Position numbers and translations under genes: made by a program. From positions 174,511 to 238,510 of the forward strand of contig JAIUNV010000008.1 in the NCBI GenBank assembly GCA_020161435.1: a DNA stretch of 64,000 nucleotides. Direction: 5' to 3'. The notes below the pieces were generated by a model, which worked only from the letters and a program-made list of their open reading frames with translations, searched no databases and was not told the origin of the DNA. Below are positions 1 through 9,922 of this stretch, in pieces. The stretch is from Bacteroidota bacterium. Its GTDB lineage: Bacteria; Bacteroidota; Bacteroidia; Chitinophagales; Chitinophagaceae. Numbering within the stretch: the first letter of the stretch is position 1; each line of letters opens with the position of its first letter.

Positions 1-3000
1 GCAACACTATTTCACTTGAGCAAAACTGGTACAGCATTGCTACCAGCAACGATACCATTCTGCCAGCCAATACTTTCGCTGTACCAATTGATCAACGCTG
101 GCAGCGGGTGAGCATTCCGCACAATTGGGACCAATACGAAGGTTACAGAAGGATGCTGCATGGCAACCGCCACGGCGACTCTTGGTATCGCAAAACATTT
201 ACCATCAAACAGGCAAAACAGGGCAAGCGTTTTTTTCTGCAGTTTGAAGGCGTGGGCTCCTATGCTACCGTGTATGTAAATAAGCAACAAGTGGGTGAGC
301 ATGCAGGTGGCAGAACCACATTCAGCATCGATATTACACACGTCATCAAAACAGATGGTACCCCCAATGAGTTGGCCGTTCGGGCATGGCATCCATCGGG
401 CATAGCCAACCTGCCTTGGGTATGTGGTGGTTGTAGCGATGAACGTGGTTTTTCAGAAGGTTCGCAACCCATGGGCATTTTCCGGCCGGTGCAATTGCTC
501 GTTACCAGCGATGTTCGCATTGTGCCCTTTGGTATTCATGCATGGGCCGATGTGCAATCGACTCAATCTTTGCTCAACATCAATACAACTGTCCAGAATT
601 TTACAGGCAGGCAGCGCCGCATTACCATTGTGCATGCCCTTAAAGATGCCACAGGTAAAACAGTGCAAACTGTTTCGCTGCAACACACTCTGCAACCACA
701 TGATTCGGTGTCGGTACTCAAAGAGAAAATAACAGTAACGAACCCCGTATTGTGGTCTACGAAGCGACCGTACTTATATAGCATTGTTACCAGCATACAA
801 GAAGCCAATCAGCTCATTGATCAGGAAACAACCCGCTTTGGTTTTCGCACTGTTGCCTGGAATACAGCAAGTCATCAGTTTGCCCTCAACGGGCAGCCAG
901 TGTTTATAAACGGAGTAGCAGAGTACGAACATTTGCTGGGGCAAAGCCATGCTTTTTCCGCAGCGCAAATACGGGCACGTTTTAAATGGATTCAGTCAGC
1001 TGGGTTCAATGCTTTTCGGGATGGGCATCAGCCACACAATCTGTTATACGGCCAGCTTTGCGATAGCCAGGGCATTTTGTGGTGGACGCAGTTGTCGGCC
1101 CATGTGTGGTACGATACACCGGAGTTTCGCCATCACTTTAAGCAACTGCTGAGAGAGTGGGTGATAGAACGGCGCAACAATCCATCGGTGGTTATGTGGG
1201 GTTTGCAAAACGAGAGCAAACTGCCCGAAGATTTTGCACTGGAATGCACAGAGCTCATTCGTTCGCTTGACCCAACGGCTAGTGTTCAACGGCCAGTAAC
1301 TACCTGCAATGGTGGTACCGGTACCGATTGGGATGTGCCCCAAAACTGGACTGGTACTTACGGCGGCAATCCTGCCGAGTACGGGCAAGATTTGAAACGC
1401 CAGATTTTGGTAGGTGAGTATGGTGCGTGGCGTACACTCGACCTGCATACCGAAGGCGGATTTATGCAAAACGGTCCCTATAGTGAAGACCGGTTCACTG
1501 AATTGATGGAGCAAAAAGTTCGATTGGCAGAATCGGTTAAAGACAGTGTGGCGGGCCACTTTTTTTGGTTGCTTACTTCACACGATAATCCCGGGCGTGT
1601 GCAGGGTGGTGAAGGTCTGCGGGAACTGGATCGTATTGGTCCGGTTAATTACAAAGGCATGCTTACGCCATGGGAAGAACCTACGGATGTGTACTACATG
1701 TTTCGCAGCAATTATGCCTCCAACACAACTGACCCCATGGTGTACATTGCCTCGCATACTTGGCCCAACAGATGGATGACGCCCGGTATCAAAAATGGGA
1801 TCAAAGTGTATAGCAATTGCGATGAAGTTGAGCTGTTTAATGATGACGGCAAAACTTCGTTGGGCCGTAAAAAGAAGGGACCAATAGGTACACACTTTCA
1901 ATGGGACAGTGTGTTGATTGAATACAATAATTTGTATGCCGTTGGTTATGTAAATGGGAAAGTGGTTGCCAGAGATGCTATTGTTCTGTTTCATCTGCTC
2001 AAAGCTCCTGTTGCTGCGCAGAAAGAAGATGATTTGATGACAAAGCCAATTACCGGCAATGATTATTTGTATCGCATCAACTGCGGCGGACCCAATTACA
2101 CAGATGTGCATGGAAATACATGGCTTTCTGATAAAAGGTTGGCTACCTCGTGGTCAATTGATTTTCCTGAAGTGCCTGCAGTGTATGCCAGTCAGCGCAG
2201 AGTTTTTACGGCCATACGCAACACCAATGATGACAAGCTGTTTCAGACGTTTCGCTATGGGAAAAACAAACTGCAGTATGAGCTGGAAGTTCCTGCAGGT
2301 GAGTACACGATAGAGCTGTTTTTTACTGAACCATGGTTGGGTGTTGGCGGCGGCATCAATGCAACCGGTATGCGTTTGTTTGATGTGGCCATTAACGGAA
2401 AAACCGTAGCAGATGATTTGGATATCTGGAAAGCTGCTGGTACCAACGCTGCGTATAAAAAAATGGTACAAGCCAAGGCTGTGAATGGTAAGTTGATCAT
2501 CAGTTTTCCTGAGAGTAAAGCAGGGCAGGCATTGATTACTGCTTTTACTATTTCCAAAAAAGCTGTTCGGAAAACGCCGCCGCAGCGCATTCCATGGCAA
2601 ATTGCAGATCCTGCTCAGGGTGAATGGAGCAAACAAACCTGGTTGGATATTGGCGATCAACAATTCGTTCAGTCGGACATTGTTTTTCATGCGTTGCCTT
2701 CGCAATTGTTTGGCGCCGATTGGATACAATTTCAATCACCCAATTCATCAGCTACTGCTTTTTATGATGCAATAGAAGATGTTGATTTTTTTGTGGGTAT
2801 TGACAGCACAACTTCTTTGCCAGCAGATTGGAAAGGCTTTGAAGACCTGCACAGTTTTGTAGTATCAGATGAGCAAGGAGGAAAGTATTACAAACTCTAT
2901 CGGAAAAAATTGGCCGCAAATGAGCAGGTGAAAAATATTCCATCCCATTATTTCATCGCCAGCCAGCCTGCCAATAAAATGCAACCAGCGTACGACTTAA

Positions 3001-3386
3001 AACCGGTTACACAATACAAAACCAACGTTGCCATTACTGATGCAAATAGCCAGAAACAAATGGTCAATGGCAGAGAATGTGTGGTGCCTTCAAGCGATGC
3101 GCCAGTAAGTATTGCATGGCCCGTTCAAACCGGTGTGGGCGATAGATATTCTTTTACCATGAAATATTTTTGGGATAAAGCACCTGTGCAAGGACGCTTG
3201 TTGCTATTGGATGCAGGTGGCAACAGGATGATGGACGAACCGGTGTCTTTTACATTTACCCGTACCGGAAAATGGAACCAGTTTACCGTGAATACGCCTT
3301 CTCAAATCAATGCTGGTAACTATAAAGTAGTGCTGTACATTGAAGCGGCAAAAGGATTGGCCATTTCCGGGATTGACGTTCAATAA
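1..3386 (+). CDS. GH2-family glycoside hydrolase with malectin-like domain, 5'-truncated
   Basis: The reading frame is open through the left window edge (in frame from base 3), so the true start lies upstream; the GTG at 108 is inside the sugar-binding domain and is not the start. The visible order is GH2 sugar-binding domain (SIPHNWDQYEG, then DSWYRKTF), immunoglobulin-like domain, TIM barrel, a DUF4982-like region, a malectin-like beta-sandwich (about 2068-2550) and a further C-terminal beta-rich part. The acid/base Glu of the MWGLQNES motif is at 1212-1214 and the probable nucleophile Glu of LVGEYGAW is at 1416-1418. GH2 members of this build are periplasmic beta-galactosidases, beta-glucuronidases or related exo-enzymes; the sugar specificity cannot be read here. 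Malectin-like domains usually bind carbohydrate. It is followed 21 bases later by a GH78 rhamnosidase. Confidence 0.9.
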   Translation, partial: NTISLEQNWYSIATSNDTILPANTFAVPIDQRWQRVSIPHNWDQYEGYRRMLHGNRHGDSWYRKTFTIKQAKQGKRFFLQFEGVGSYATVYVNKQQVGEHAGGRTTFSIDITHVIKTDGTPNELAVRAWHPSGIANLPWVCGGCSDERGFSEGSQPMGIFRPVQLLVTSDVRIVPFGIHAWADVQSTQSLLNINTTVQNFTGRQRRITIVHALKDATGKTVQTVSLQHTLQPHDSVSVLKEKITVTNPVLWSTKRPYLYSIVTSIQEANQLIDQETTRFGFRTVAWNTASHQFALNGQPVFINGVAEYEHLLGQSHAFSAAQIRARFKWIQSAGFNAFRDGHQPHNLLYGQLCDSQGILWWTQLSAHVWYDTPEFRHHFKQLLREWVIERRNNPSVVMWGLQNESKLPEDFALECTELIRSLDPTASVQRPVTTCNGGTGTDWDVPQNWTGTYGGNPAEYGQDLKRQILVGEYGAWRTLDLHTEGGFMQNGPYSEDRFTELMEQKVRLAESVKDSVAGHFFWLLTSHDNPGRVQGGEGLRELDRIGPVNYKGMLTPWEEPTDVYYMFRSNYASNTTDPMVYIASHTWPNRWMTPGIKNGIKVYSNCDEVELFNDDGKTSLGRKKKGPIGTHFQWDSVLIEYNNLYAVGYVNGKVVARDAIVLFHLLKAPVAAQKEDDLMTKPITGNDYLYRINCGGPNYTDVHGNTWLSDKRLATSWSIDFPEVPAVYASQRRVFTAIRNTNDDKLFQTFRYGKNKLQYELEVPAGEYTIELFFTEPWLGVGGGINATGMRLFDVAINGKTVADDLDIWKAAGTNAAYKKMVQAKAVNGKLIISFPESKAGQALITAFTISKKAVRKTPPQRIPWQIADPAQGEWSKQTWLDIGDQQFVQSDIVFHALPSQLFGADWIQFQSPNSSATAFYDAIEDVDFFVGIDSTTSLPADWKGFEDLHSFVVSDEQGGKYYKLYRKKLAANEQVKNIPSHYFIASQPANKMQPAYDLKPVTQYKTNVAITDANSQKQMVNGRECVVPSSDAPVSIAWPVQTGVGDRYSFTMKYFWDKAPVQGRLLLLDAGGNRMMDEPVSFTFTRTGKWNQFTVNTPSQINAGNYKVVLYIEAAKGLAISGIDVQ

Positions 3387-3407
3387 TTGCTGTTATACAC
3401 AACGAAG

Positions 3408-6155
3408 ATGATACAACGCAGCTTGCTTTTAATCACAACTATTTTAATGACTGTGCTCACTTCTGCACAATCATTACGGGTGGGTTATCTGCGTTGCGAA
3501 GCAAGAGAAAATCCATTGGGTGTAGTTGCAAAACGACCAATGCTCAGCTGGGAATTATACAGTGCTCAACTGTCTGTGGTGCAAACGGCTTTTCAAATTT
3601 TAGTGGCCGATGATTCGCTGCTGTTGAAAAGAAATGTAGGCAATGTGTGGGATTCAAAAAAGCGGTTGTCTGCAGCTTCTATTCAGGTGCCATACAACGG
3701 CAAGGCATTGCAGGCTGCCAAAAAATATTATTGGAAAATTAGAGCTTGGGATAATAAAGGCAATGTGTCTGCATGGAGTGAAATCGCTTTGTGGCAAATG
3801 GGTTTGATGGAACCTAAAGATTGGGCAGGTGCCAAATGGATTGCTTATGAGAATCTGCCAGATTCTTTGCGCATTGTGCCTGCTGCTCATGGCAACGGCG
3901 ACAAGGCCTGGGGTAAAAGAGCCAATGTGTTGCCTTTGTTGCGCACCCAATTTGCAGCATCCAAAAAAGTGAAGCAAGCAACTGCTTTCATCTGTGGACT
4001 GGGTCAGTTTGAGCTGTACATCAACGGGCAAAAAACCGGCGATCATTTTTTAGATCCAGGTTGGACCAAATACAACAAGCAGGCTCAGTATGTCACTTTT
4101 GATGTTACTAAACAATTGCTTGTTGGGAATAACGCCATTGGAGTTATGCTGGGTAATGGGTTCTATTATATACCCGGCGAACGATACCGTAAAATGACCG
4201 GTGCCTACGGTTATCCAAAAATGATTTTCCGATTATTGATTGAATATACTGATGGCAGCATACAGCAGGTTGTGAGTGATGAACAATGGAAAACGGCACC
4301 GTCGCCCATTACATACAGCAGCTTGTATGGCGGCGAAAATTATGATGCCCGTTTAGAGCAGAAGGGCTGGCATACGCCGGCTTTCAACGATGCACAATGG
4401 AGGCCTGCCGTTGTAGCTACGCCGCACCATTTACAATCGCAGCTGGCCAAACCCGTGAAAGTGATGCAGTCTTTTGAAGCAATGACTGTACAGCAATTGA
4501 AGGACAATGTTTGGCTCTATGATTTCGGGCAAAACATGTCGGGCATACCTGCAATAAAAGTGAGTGGCAACAGGGGCGATACCATCAAACTGACGCCGGC
4601 AGAACTGCTGACAGAAGATGGTCGTGCCAATCAAAAAGCCACAGGTGCTTCTAGTTATTATTTGTATGTATTAAGTGGTGATGGCGTTGAACAATGGCAG
4701 CCAAAATTTACCTACTACGGATTTAGGTATGTGCAACTGGAATTGTTGCCTGCTTCAACTTCAAACAAAACAACCCAATTGTTGGCGGTACAAGCCTTAC
4801 ATACCCGCAACAGTGCAGCAGCTGTAGGTGCATTTCAAAATTCCGATACATTGTTCAACCTAACCAATCACTTGATACAATGGGCCATCAACAGCAACAT
4901 GCAAAGTGTGTTTACCGATTGTCCGCACAGGGAAAGATTGGGTTGGCAAGAGCAGTTGCACCTGATGGGCAATGCACTGCAATACAACTATGAAATTCAT
5001 GCATTGGGCAAAAAAATCACTGCTGATATACGGGCGGAGCAAAATGCCAATGGCCTTGTTCCCTCTACCATTCCTGAGTACACCGAAATGCATTTTGCCA
5101 ACGGCTATTTCCGCGACTCACCAGAGTGGGGCAGCAATGCCATTCTGATGCCGTGGAATCTTTATCAGTGGTATGGCGATAAACAAGAGCTGCTAACGAA
5201 CTATACCACTATGCAGCGGTACATGCAATACCTGCGCAGCAAGGATAGCAGTCATTTACTCATGTACGGCTTGAGCGATTGGTATGATTTGGGGCCTGAG
5301 CGACCGGGTTTTTGTCAGCTTACCCCCATGGGGCTTACGGCCACTGCTTATTACTATTACAATCTTCGGGTGATGCAACAAACTGCTACACTGCTGGGTA
5401 AAAAAGCAGATGCATTACACTACAGCAAATGGGCAGATTCAGTAAGTGTTGCGTTCAATCGTCAGTATTTCAACGACACAGTAAAGCAATACGGTACAGG
5501 TAGCCAAACATCCAATGCAGTGGCATTAAGTATGGGATTGGTGGCAGAGAAAAATACAACCGCGGTATTGGCAAATCTTATTCAATCCATTGAACAAAAT
5601 GATTACCGCTTGACTGCAGGAGATATCGGATTTCATCACCTGCTAAAAGTGTTGAGCCAAGCTGGACGAAGTGATGTTATTTTTCGGATGAACAACCGCA
5701 GCGATGTGCCAGGTTATGGTTACCAACTGGCAAAAGGTGCAACGGCTTTAACCGAATCATGGCAAGGTTCGCCCATAGTGAGCAACAATCATTTTATGCT
5801 CGGGCATCTCATGGAATGGTTCTATGCATCGCTGGCAGGTATTCAGGCTTCCCACGGTGCAGTTGCGTTTAGGCAGCTGCGTATTCAGCCACAAGTGGTA
5901 GGCGATGTAACTGAAGCTGAAGCCCGTTTTCGTTCGCCTTATGGATGGGTTGCTTCATCATGGAAAAAGAATGATACAAAATTTACCTTGCAGGTGCACA
6001 TACCCGTCAACAGTACTGCTACTGTGTATTTGCCGGCAGGTAGCAATAGCATCATACACATGAATCAGCAACCAGTAAAAGCCCCTGTTCAGAAAGGTTT
6101 GGCACGAATGGCCATTGGTTCCGGGGAATATGTTTTTACTGTTGTCAATCAATAA
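3408..6155 (+). CDS. alpha-L-rhamnosidase, GH78, periplasmic
   Basis: About 915 residues. The frame is open from 3387, but the ATG at 3408 directly precedes a clean signal peptide (MIQRSLLLITTILMTVLTSA, then Q), so I start there. The order is an N-terminal fibronectin-like domain (LRCEARENPLGV), the rhamnosidase N-terminal sugar-binding domain (LYINGQKTGDHFLDPGWTKY), an (alpha/alpha)6 barrel and a C-terminal beta-sandwich. The GH78 catalytic signature DCPHRERLGWQEQ gives D504 and the likely general acid E509, with a second conserved acid E783 in TESWQG. The family removes terminal alpha-L-rhamnose by inversion from pectin side chains. It lies between a GH2 gene and a dehydrogenase gene that starts 19 bases downstream, in one transcriptional direction. 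This is one of three GH78 genes in the window and one of two with a signal peptide. Confidence 0.93.
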   Translation: MIQRSLLLITTILMTVLTSAQSLRVGYLRCEARENPLGVVAKRPMLSWELYSAQLSVVQTAFQILVADDSLLLKRNVGNVWDSKKRLSAASIQVPYNGKALQAAKKYYWKIRAWDNKGNVSAWSEIALWQMGLMEPKDWAGAKWIAYENLPDSLRIVPAAHGNGDKAWGKRANVLPLLRTQFAASKKVKQATAFICGLGQFELYINGQKTGDHFLDPGWTKYNKQAQYVTFDVTKQLLVGNNAIGVMLGNGFYYIPGERYRKMTGAYGYPKMIFRLLIEYTDGSIQQVVSDEQWKTAPSPITYSSLYGGENYDARLEQKGWHTPAFNDAQWRPAVVATPHHLQSQLAKPVKVMQSFEAMTVQQLKDNVWLYDFGQNMSGIPAIKVSGNRGDTIKLTPAELLTEDGRANQKATGASSYYLYVLSGDGVEQWQPKFTYYGFRYVQLELLPASTSNKTTQLLAVQALHTRNSAAAVGAFQNSDTLFNLTNHLIQWAINSNMQSVFTDCPHRERLGWQEQLHLMGNALQYNYEIHALGKKITADIRAEQNANGLVPSTIPEYTEMHFANGYFRDSPEWGSNAILMPWNLYQWYGDKQELLTNYTTMQRYMQYLRSKDSSHLLMYGLSDWYDLGPERPGFCQLTPMGLTATAYYYYNLRVMQQTATLLGKKADALHYSKWADSVSVAFNRQYFNDTVKQYGTGSQTSNAVALSMGLVAEKNTTAVLANLIQSIEQNDYRLTAGDIGFHHLLKVLSQAGRSDVIFRMNNRSDVPGYGYQLAKGATALTESWQGSPIVSNNHFMLGHLMEWFYASLAGIQASHGAVAFRQLRIQPQVVGDVTEAEARFRSPYGWVASSWKKNDTKFTLQVHIPVNSTATVYLPAGSNSIIHMNQQPVKAPVQKGLARMAIGSGEYVFTVVNQ

Positions 6156-6174
6156 TCTGTTTCAATCATTACAC

Positions 6175-7191
6175 ATGAATATTTTAATATGCCAACAACC
6201 CGGACAGTTTGAATACGTACAGCAAAACAAACCTGTATTACAACGGGGGCATGCTATTTTGCAAGTAAAACGCATAGGTATTTGTGGTACTGATTTGCAT
6301 GCTTTTGAAGGTACGCAGCCATACTTCCAGTATCCACGGGTATTGGGTCATGAGTTGGGTTGCGAAGTGGTAGAAGTTGATCCGTCATCAGGGTTTGTGC
6401 CCGGTGATAAAGTAACGATTGTGCCATACTTTGCTTGCGGCGAGTGTGTAGCCTGCCGCAATGAGTTGCCCAATTGCTGTGCTGCCATTCAGGTGTTTGG
6501 TGTACATGTAGATGGCGGCATGAAAGAATTTATTTCTGTACCTACAAAAGCATTGCTGAAAGCCAACGACATGAGCTTTGATGAGCTGGCTTTGGTAGAG
6601 CCATTGGCCATTGGTGCACACGGCATACGCAGGGCTGCTGTACAGCAAGGCGAATTTGTGTTGGTGATTGGTGCCGGTCCCATTGGCTTGGGCATTATGG
6701 AGTTTGCCCGCATTGCCGGCGGCAAAGTAATAGCCATGGATGTGAATACAACGAGGTTGGATTTCTGCAAGGATAAACTGGCGGTGAAACATACCATCAA
6801 TGCGGCTACTGAAGATGTGCTGCAGCGATTGAAAGAAATCACCAATAGCGATATGCCTACTGTGGTGATTGATGCAACAGGCAATCAGAAAGCCATCAAC
6901 GCCGCATTTTTATACATGGCACATGGGGCCCGTTATGTATTGGTGGGTTTGCAAAAAGGCAATCTTGAAGTAGCGCATCCGGAGTTTCACAAAAGAGAAG
7001 CCACACTGATGAGTAGCCGCAATGCAACGCAGGAAGATTTTGACCATGTGATGCGCTGCATGCAGCAAAAACTGGTAGATCCTGCAACGTACATTACGCA
7101 TCGGGTGGCATTTGCTGATGTAAAAGAGCAATTTGAATCGTGGCTCAATCCTGCCAATGGCGTTATCAAAGCCATGGTTGAACTGTCGTAA
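6175..7191 (+). CDS. zinc-dependent medium-chain sugar/polyol dehydrogenase
   Basis: A 338-residue MDR-family dehydrogenase without signal peptide, so cytoplasmic. The ATG at 6175 puts the first strand at the N-terminus; an in-frame upstream ATG at 6115 would overlap the GH78 gene and add unrelated residues. Catalytic zinc ligands are visible as C37 (GICGTDLH) and H59-E60 (GHELG), and the structural zinc site as C88, C91, C94 and C102. The Rossmann motif is GAGPIG (166-171), followed by D189, which predicts NAD preference. The family includes L-galactonate, L-threonine, L-idonate and sorbitol dehydrogenases. In this pectin locus an L-sugar acid or polyol is the probable substrate, perhaps together with the enolase-superfamily enzyme at 51965. 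The exact reaction cannot be stated from sequence. Confidence 0.87.
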   Translation: MNILICQQPGQFEYVQQNKPVLQRGHAILQVKRIGICGTDLHAFEGTQPYFQYPRVLGHELGCEVVEVDPSSGFVPGDKVTIVPYFACGECVACRNELPNCCAAIQVFGVHVDGGMKEFISVPTKALLKANDMSFDELALVEPLAIGAHGIRRAAVQQGEFVLVIGAGPIGLGIMEFARIAGGKVIAMDVNTTRLDFCKDKLAVKHTINAATEDVLQRLKEITNSDMPTVVIDATGNQKAINAAFLYMAHGARYVLVGLQKGNLEVAHPEFHKREATLMSSRNATQEDFDHVMRCMQQKLVDPATYITHRVAFADVKEQFESWLNPANGVIKAMVELS

Positions 7192-7218
7192 TTTTCAACA
7201 TCAAAAAAGAAAGGCGTG

Positions 7219-9639
7219 ATGCGTAAAGCTGCTTGGATATTGGGTTTGATGATGTGCTGTAGTTTGTTGTTGCAGGCTCAGGTTCGCCATGTGCAGTCTT
7301 TTAATAAAGGGTGGAAGTTTTACGCAGGTGATGATAGCCTGGCGAGCCAAACCATATACAACGATAGTAAATGGCGTCCATTGCAATTGCCCCACGACTG
7401 GAGCATTGAAAGTCATTTCTCAGCTCGGTTTCCGGCAACTAACCAAGGTGGGGCTTTGCCCGGCGGTATTGGTTGGTATCGCAAAACATTTACCATGCCT
7501 GCATCGGCATCCACCAAGTTTACCAGTATTCATTTTGATGGCGTATACAAAAACAGTGAAGTGTGGATCAACGGTCATTGGTTGGGTAAGCGACCAAATG
7601 GCTACGTCAATTTTTCGTACGAACTCACACCGTATTTGCAATACGGAAAAACCAATGTGATAGCAGTGCGGGTAGATAATGCTGCACAGCCCGATTCTCG
7701 ATGGTACAGTGGTAGCGGCATTTACAGAGACGTACAATTAATAACGACCAATAAAGTTTCGCTGGCTAATGAAGGTGGCGTGTTTGTGACCACACCCATC
7801 GTAAGCAACGAGTATGCGCAGGTAAGCTTTCAATATGATATTCGAAATGCGGATAATGAAGCCGTATTGGTTAATGTGTATACTGATGTGCTGGATGCCA
7901 GCGGAAAAAAAATAGCCAGCAGTAAATCACCCATGTTGCGCAAAGTGTATCAAGGCAGGCAGGCGTATGCTGATGTGTTGCGTATTGCCAAGCCTGTAAG
8001 ATGGTCGGTTGAACATCCGTATCTCTATAAAGCCGTTACTAAAATTGAAGTGAATGGGCATTTGGTAGATGAGCAAGTACATCCATTGGGCATCCGCAGT
8101 TTTCGGTTTGATAGCGAAAAAGGTTTTTTTCTGAATGAACAACCACTCAAAATTCAGGGTGTTTGTCAGCACCACGATTTAGGCGTATTCGGCGCAGCTT
8201 TCAATAAAGCCGCTGCCATGAGGCAGTTGCGCATTTTGAAAGAGATGGGAGTGAATGCCATCCGCTTTTCGCACAACCCGCCGGCCTCTACATTGCTCGA
8301 CCTTTGCGATTCCATGGGTTTTCTGGTAGTGGATGAAGCATTTGATATGTGGCGTAAAAAGAAGAACAAGTTCGATTATCATTTGCAGTTCAATGACTGG
8401 CATGAACAAGACCTGCGGGCTATGGTACTCCGCGACAGAAATCACCCTTCTGTATTTATGTGGAGCATTGGCAATGAAATACGGGAGCAGTTTGACAGCA
8501 GCGGCACCGTAATTGCCCGTCGCTTGAGTGCCATTGTAAAATCGCTGGATACTACACGGCCCGTCACCAGTGCCCTCACTGAAACATTTCTCGAGAAAAA
8601 CTTCATTGCACAATCCAATGCTTTGGATGTGCTGAGCTTCAACTATAAGGAGTACGATTATCCGCATTTGCCCAAGCGTTTTCCCGGTGCATCATTCATT
8701 GCCAGCGAAACCGCTTCGGCACTCAGTACCCGTGGGGTGTATGTGGGTGCTGCCGATAGCATGCATGTATGGCCGCCCAATTTTAAAGAGCAGGAAAACT
8801 TTTCCGGCGGCTATGCCGATACTACCTGCAATGCCTACGACAATACCTATGCTTATTGGGGTGCCACGCATGAAAAAGCCTGGTTGGCGGTAAAAGAATA
8901 TCCGCATATCGCAGGCGGATTTGTGTGGAGTGGATTCGATTATCTCGGCGAGCCATTGCCATACAACTTTCCGGCCCGCAGCAGTTATTACGGCATTATT
9001 GATTTGGCAGGTTTTCCCAAGGATGTGTACTACATGTACCAAAGCGAATGGACCAACAAGCCGGTGCTGCATGTGCTGCCTCACTGGAACTGGAAGAAAG
9101 GAGACACGGTGGATGTGGTAGCCTATTACAGCCAGGCCGATGCAGTAGAACTTTTCTTGAATGGTCAATCACTGGGTAAAAAAAGCAAATCAGACAGCAG
9201 CCTGCATGTGCAGTGGCGGGTACCTTTTGCCTCAGGCAGCATCAAAGCAATTGCTTGGAAAGATGGAAAAATTGTACAAACCACCATCACTAGCACCACA
9301 GGCAAGCCAGTGGCCATTCGCTTATTGGCAGATAGGAAAATAGTGCAGGCCAATGGGCAAGATGCCGCATTTATAGAAGTACAGTTGGTAGATGCGCAGG
9401 GCCGTTTGGTACCCGATGCCGATGTGACTTTTTCTGCTACAGTAACCGGCGCCGGTACACTGGCAGGTACCGACAATGGTTTTCAGGCCGACACAGTATC
9501 GCTGAAAAGCAACCAGCGACGTACGTGGAAGGGAAAGGCTTTGGTAGTAGTACAATCTGCAGAGCGGCAGGGAAATATCACCGTTACCGTAAAAGCAGCA
9601 GGAGTTTCTACAGGCATAATTACGCTGAACTGCCAATAA
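7219..9639 (+). CDS. GH2 beta-galactosidase-like enzyme with DUF4982 region
   Basis: An 806-residue secreted GH2. The ATG at 7219 (a GTG sits just before it) opens a signal peptide ending CCSLLLQAQ. The domain order is sugar-binding (SFNKGWKFYAGDD, LPHDWSIE), immunoglobulin-like, TIM barrel, DUF4982-like and a C-terminal immunoglobulin-like domain from roughly residue 690. The acid/base is E420 in MWSIGNEIRE and the nucleophile is E497 in FIASETASA. GH2 enzymes of this architecture commonly act on beta-D-galactosides, but beta-glucuronidase, alpha-L-arabinopyranosidase and beta-galacturonidase are all known in the family and cannot be excluded. It is the last gene before the uptake operon; the 283 bases after it hold the operator and promoter candidates. 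Confidence 0.92.
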   Translation: MRKAAWILGLMMCCSLLLQAQVRHVQSFNKGWKFYAGDDSLASQTIYNDSKWRPLQLPHDWSIESHFSARFPATNQGGALPGGIGWYRKTFTMPASASTKFTSIHFDGVYKNSEVWINGHWLGKRPNGYVNFSYELTPYLQYGKTNVIAVRVDNAAQPDSRWYSGSGIYRDVQLITTNKVSLANEGGVFVTTPIVSNEYAQVSFQYDIRNADNEAVLVNVYTDVLDASGKKIASSKSPMLRKVYQGRQAYADVLRIAKPVRWSVEHPYLYKAVTKIEVNGHLVDEQVHPLGIRSFRFDSEKGFFLNEQPLKIQGVCQHHDLGVFGAAFNKAAAMRQLRILKEMGVNAIRFSHNPPASTLLDLCDSMGFLVVDEAFDMWRKKKNKFDYHLQFNDWHEQDLRAMVLRDRNHPSVFMWSIGNEIREQFDSSGTVIARRLSAIVKSLDTTRPVTSALTETFLEKNFIAQSNALDVLSFNYKEYDYPHLPKRFPGASFIASETASALSTRGVYVGAADSMHVWPPNFKEQENFSGGYADTTCNAYDNTYAYWGATHEKAWLAVKEYPHIAGGFVWSGFDYLGEPLPYNFPARSSYYGIIDLAGFPKDVYYMYQSEWTNKPVLHVLPHWNWKKGDTVDVVAYYSQADAVELFLNGQSLGKKSKSDSSLHVQWRVPFASGSIKAIAWKDGKIVQTTITSTTGKPVAIRLLADRKIVQANGQDAAFIEVQLVDAQGRLVPDADVTFSATVTGAGTLAGTDNGFQADTVSLKSNQRRTWKGKALVVVQSAERQGNITVTVKAAGVSTGIITLNCQ

Positions 9640-9658
9640 AAACGGCTTGCCTGCGATA

Positions 9659-9672
9659 CGGAAACGTTTGCG
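9659..9672. promoter_or_regulatory. candidate LacI-family operator upstream of the Sus operon
   Basis: The 14-base sequence CGGAAACGTTTGCG is a near-perfect palindrome centred on a CG step (one mismatched pair). It closely matches the AAACGTTT-type half-site architecture bound by LacI/GalR-family regulators. It lies about 50 bases upstream of the candidate -33 element of the DUF3826-SusC-SusD operon. No LacI-family regulator gene is encoded in the window, so the assignment rests on the palindrome and its placement. Confidence 0.4.
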
Positions 9673-9724
9673 TAAAAAGCAGGGCGCATAGGAAAATAGT
9701 ACATCAACTTAGCAATACCGTACA

Positions 9725-9754
9725 TTTTTAAGGGAAGAGGCAGAAGTACTTTTA
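9725..9754 (+). promoter_or_regulatory. candidate Bacteroidota promoter for the DUF3826-SusC-SusD operon
   Basis: TTTT (9725-9728), an 18-base spacer, then TACTTTTA (9747-9754). This is one base off in each element from the Bacteroidota consensus TTTG / TAnnTTTG. Transcription would start near 9760, upstream of the DUF3826 gene. The candidate promoter before the gene at 41020 has nearly the same layout. Confidence 0.4.
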
Positions 9755-9922
9755 GTGTGTTAAAAAAAGCAGTAAAAAGCCATCTGAAAATGTTCGATTT
9801 GCTGCAGTTGAATGTCCATGAAAGATTGTTTGCCTCCTATGATGATGAAGAAACGGCCAGCCCGGGTGCTGTCTGTACAAGCCAGTGACAATCAGCTGTT
9901 GCCTGCAGATGCAGCACGTTTT

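Noticed and set aside
1044..1559. Minus-strand open frame opposite the first GH2
   Set aside because: It lies inside the GH2 catalytic domain with no family features; it is a shadow.
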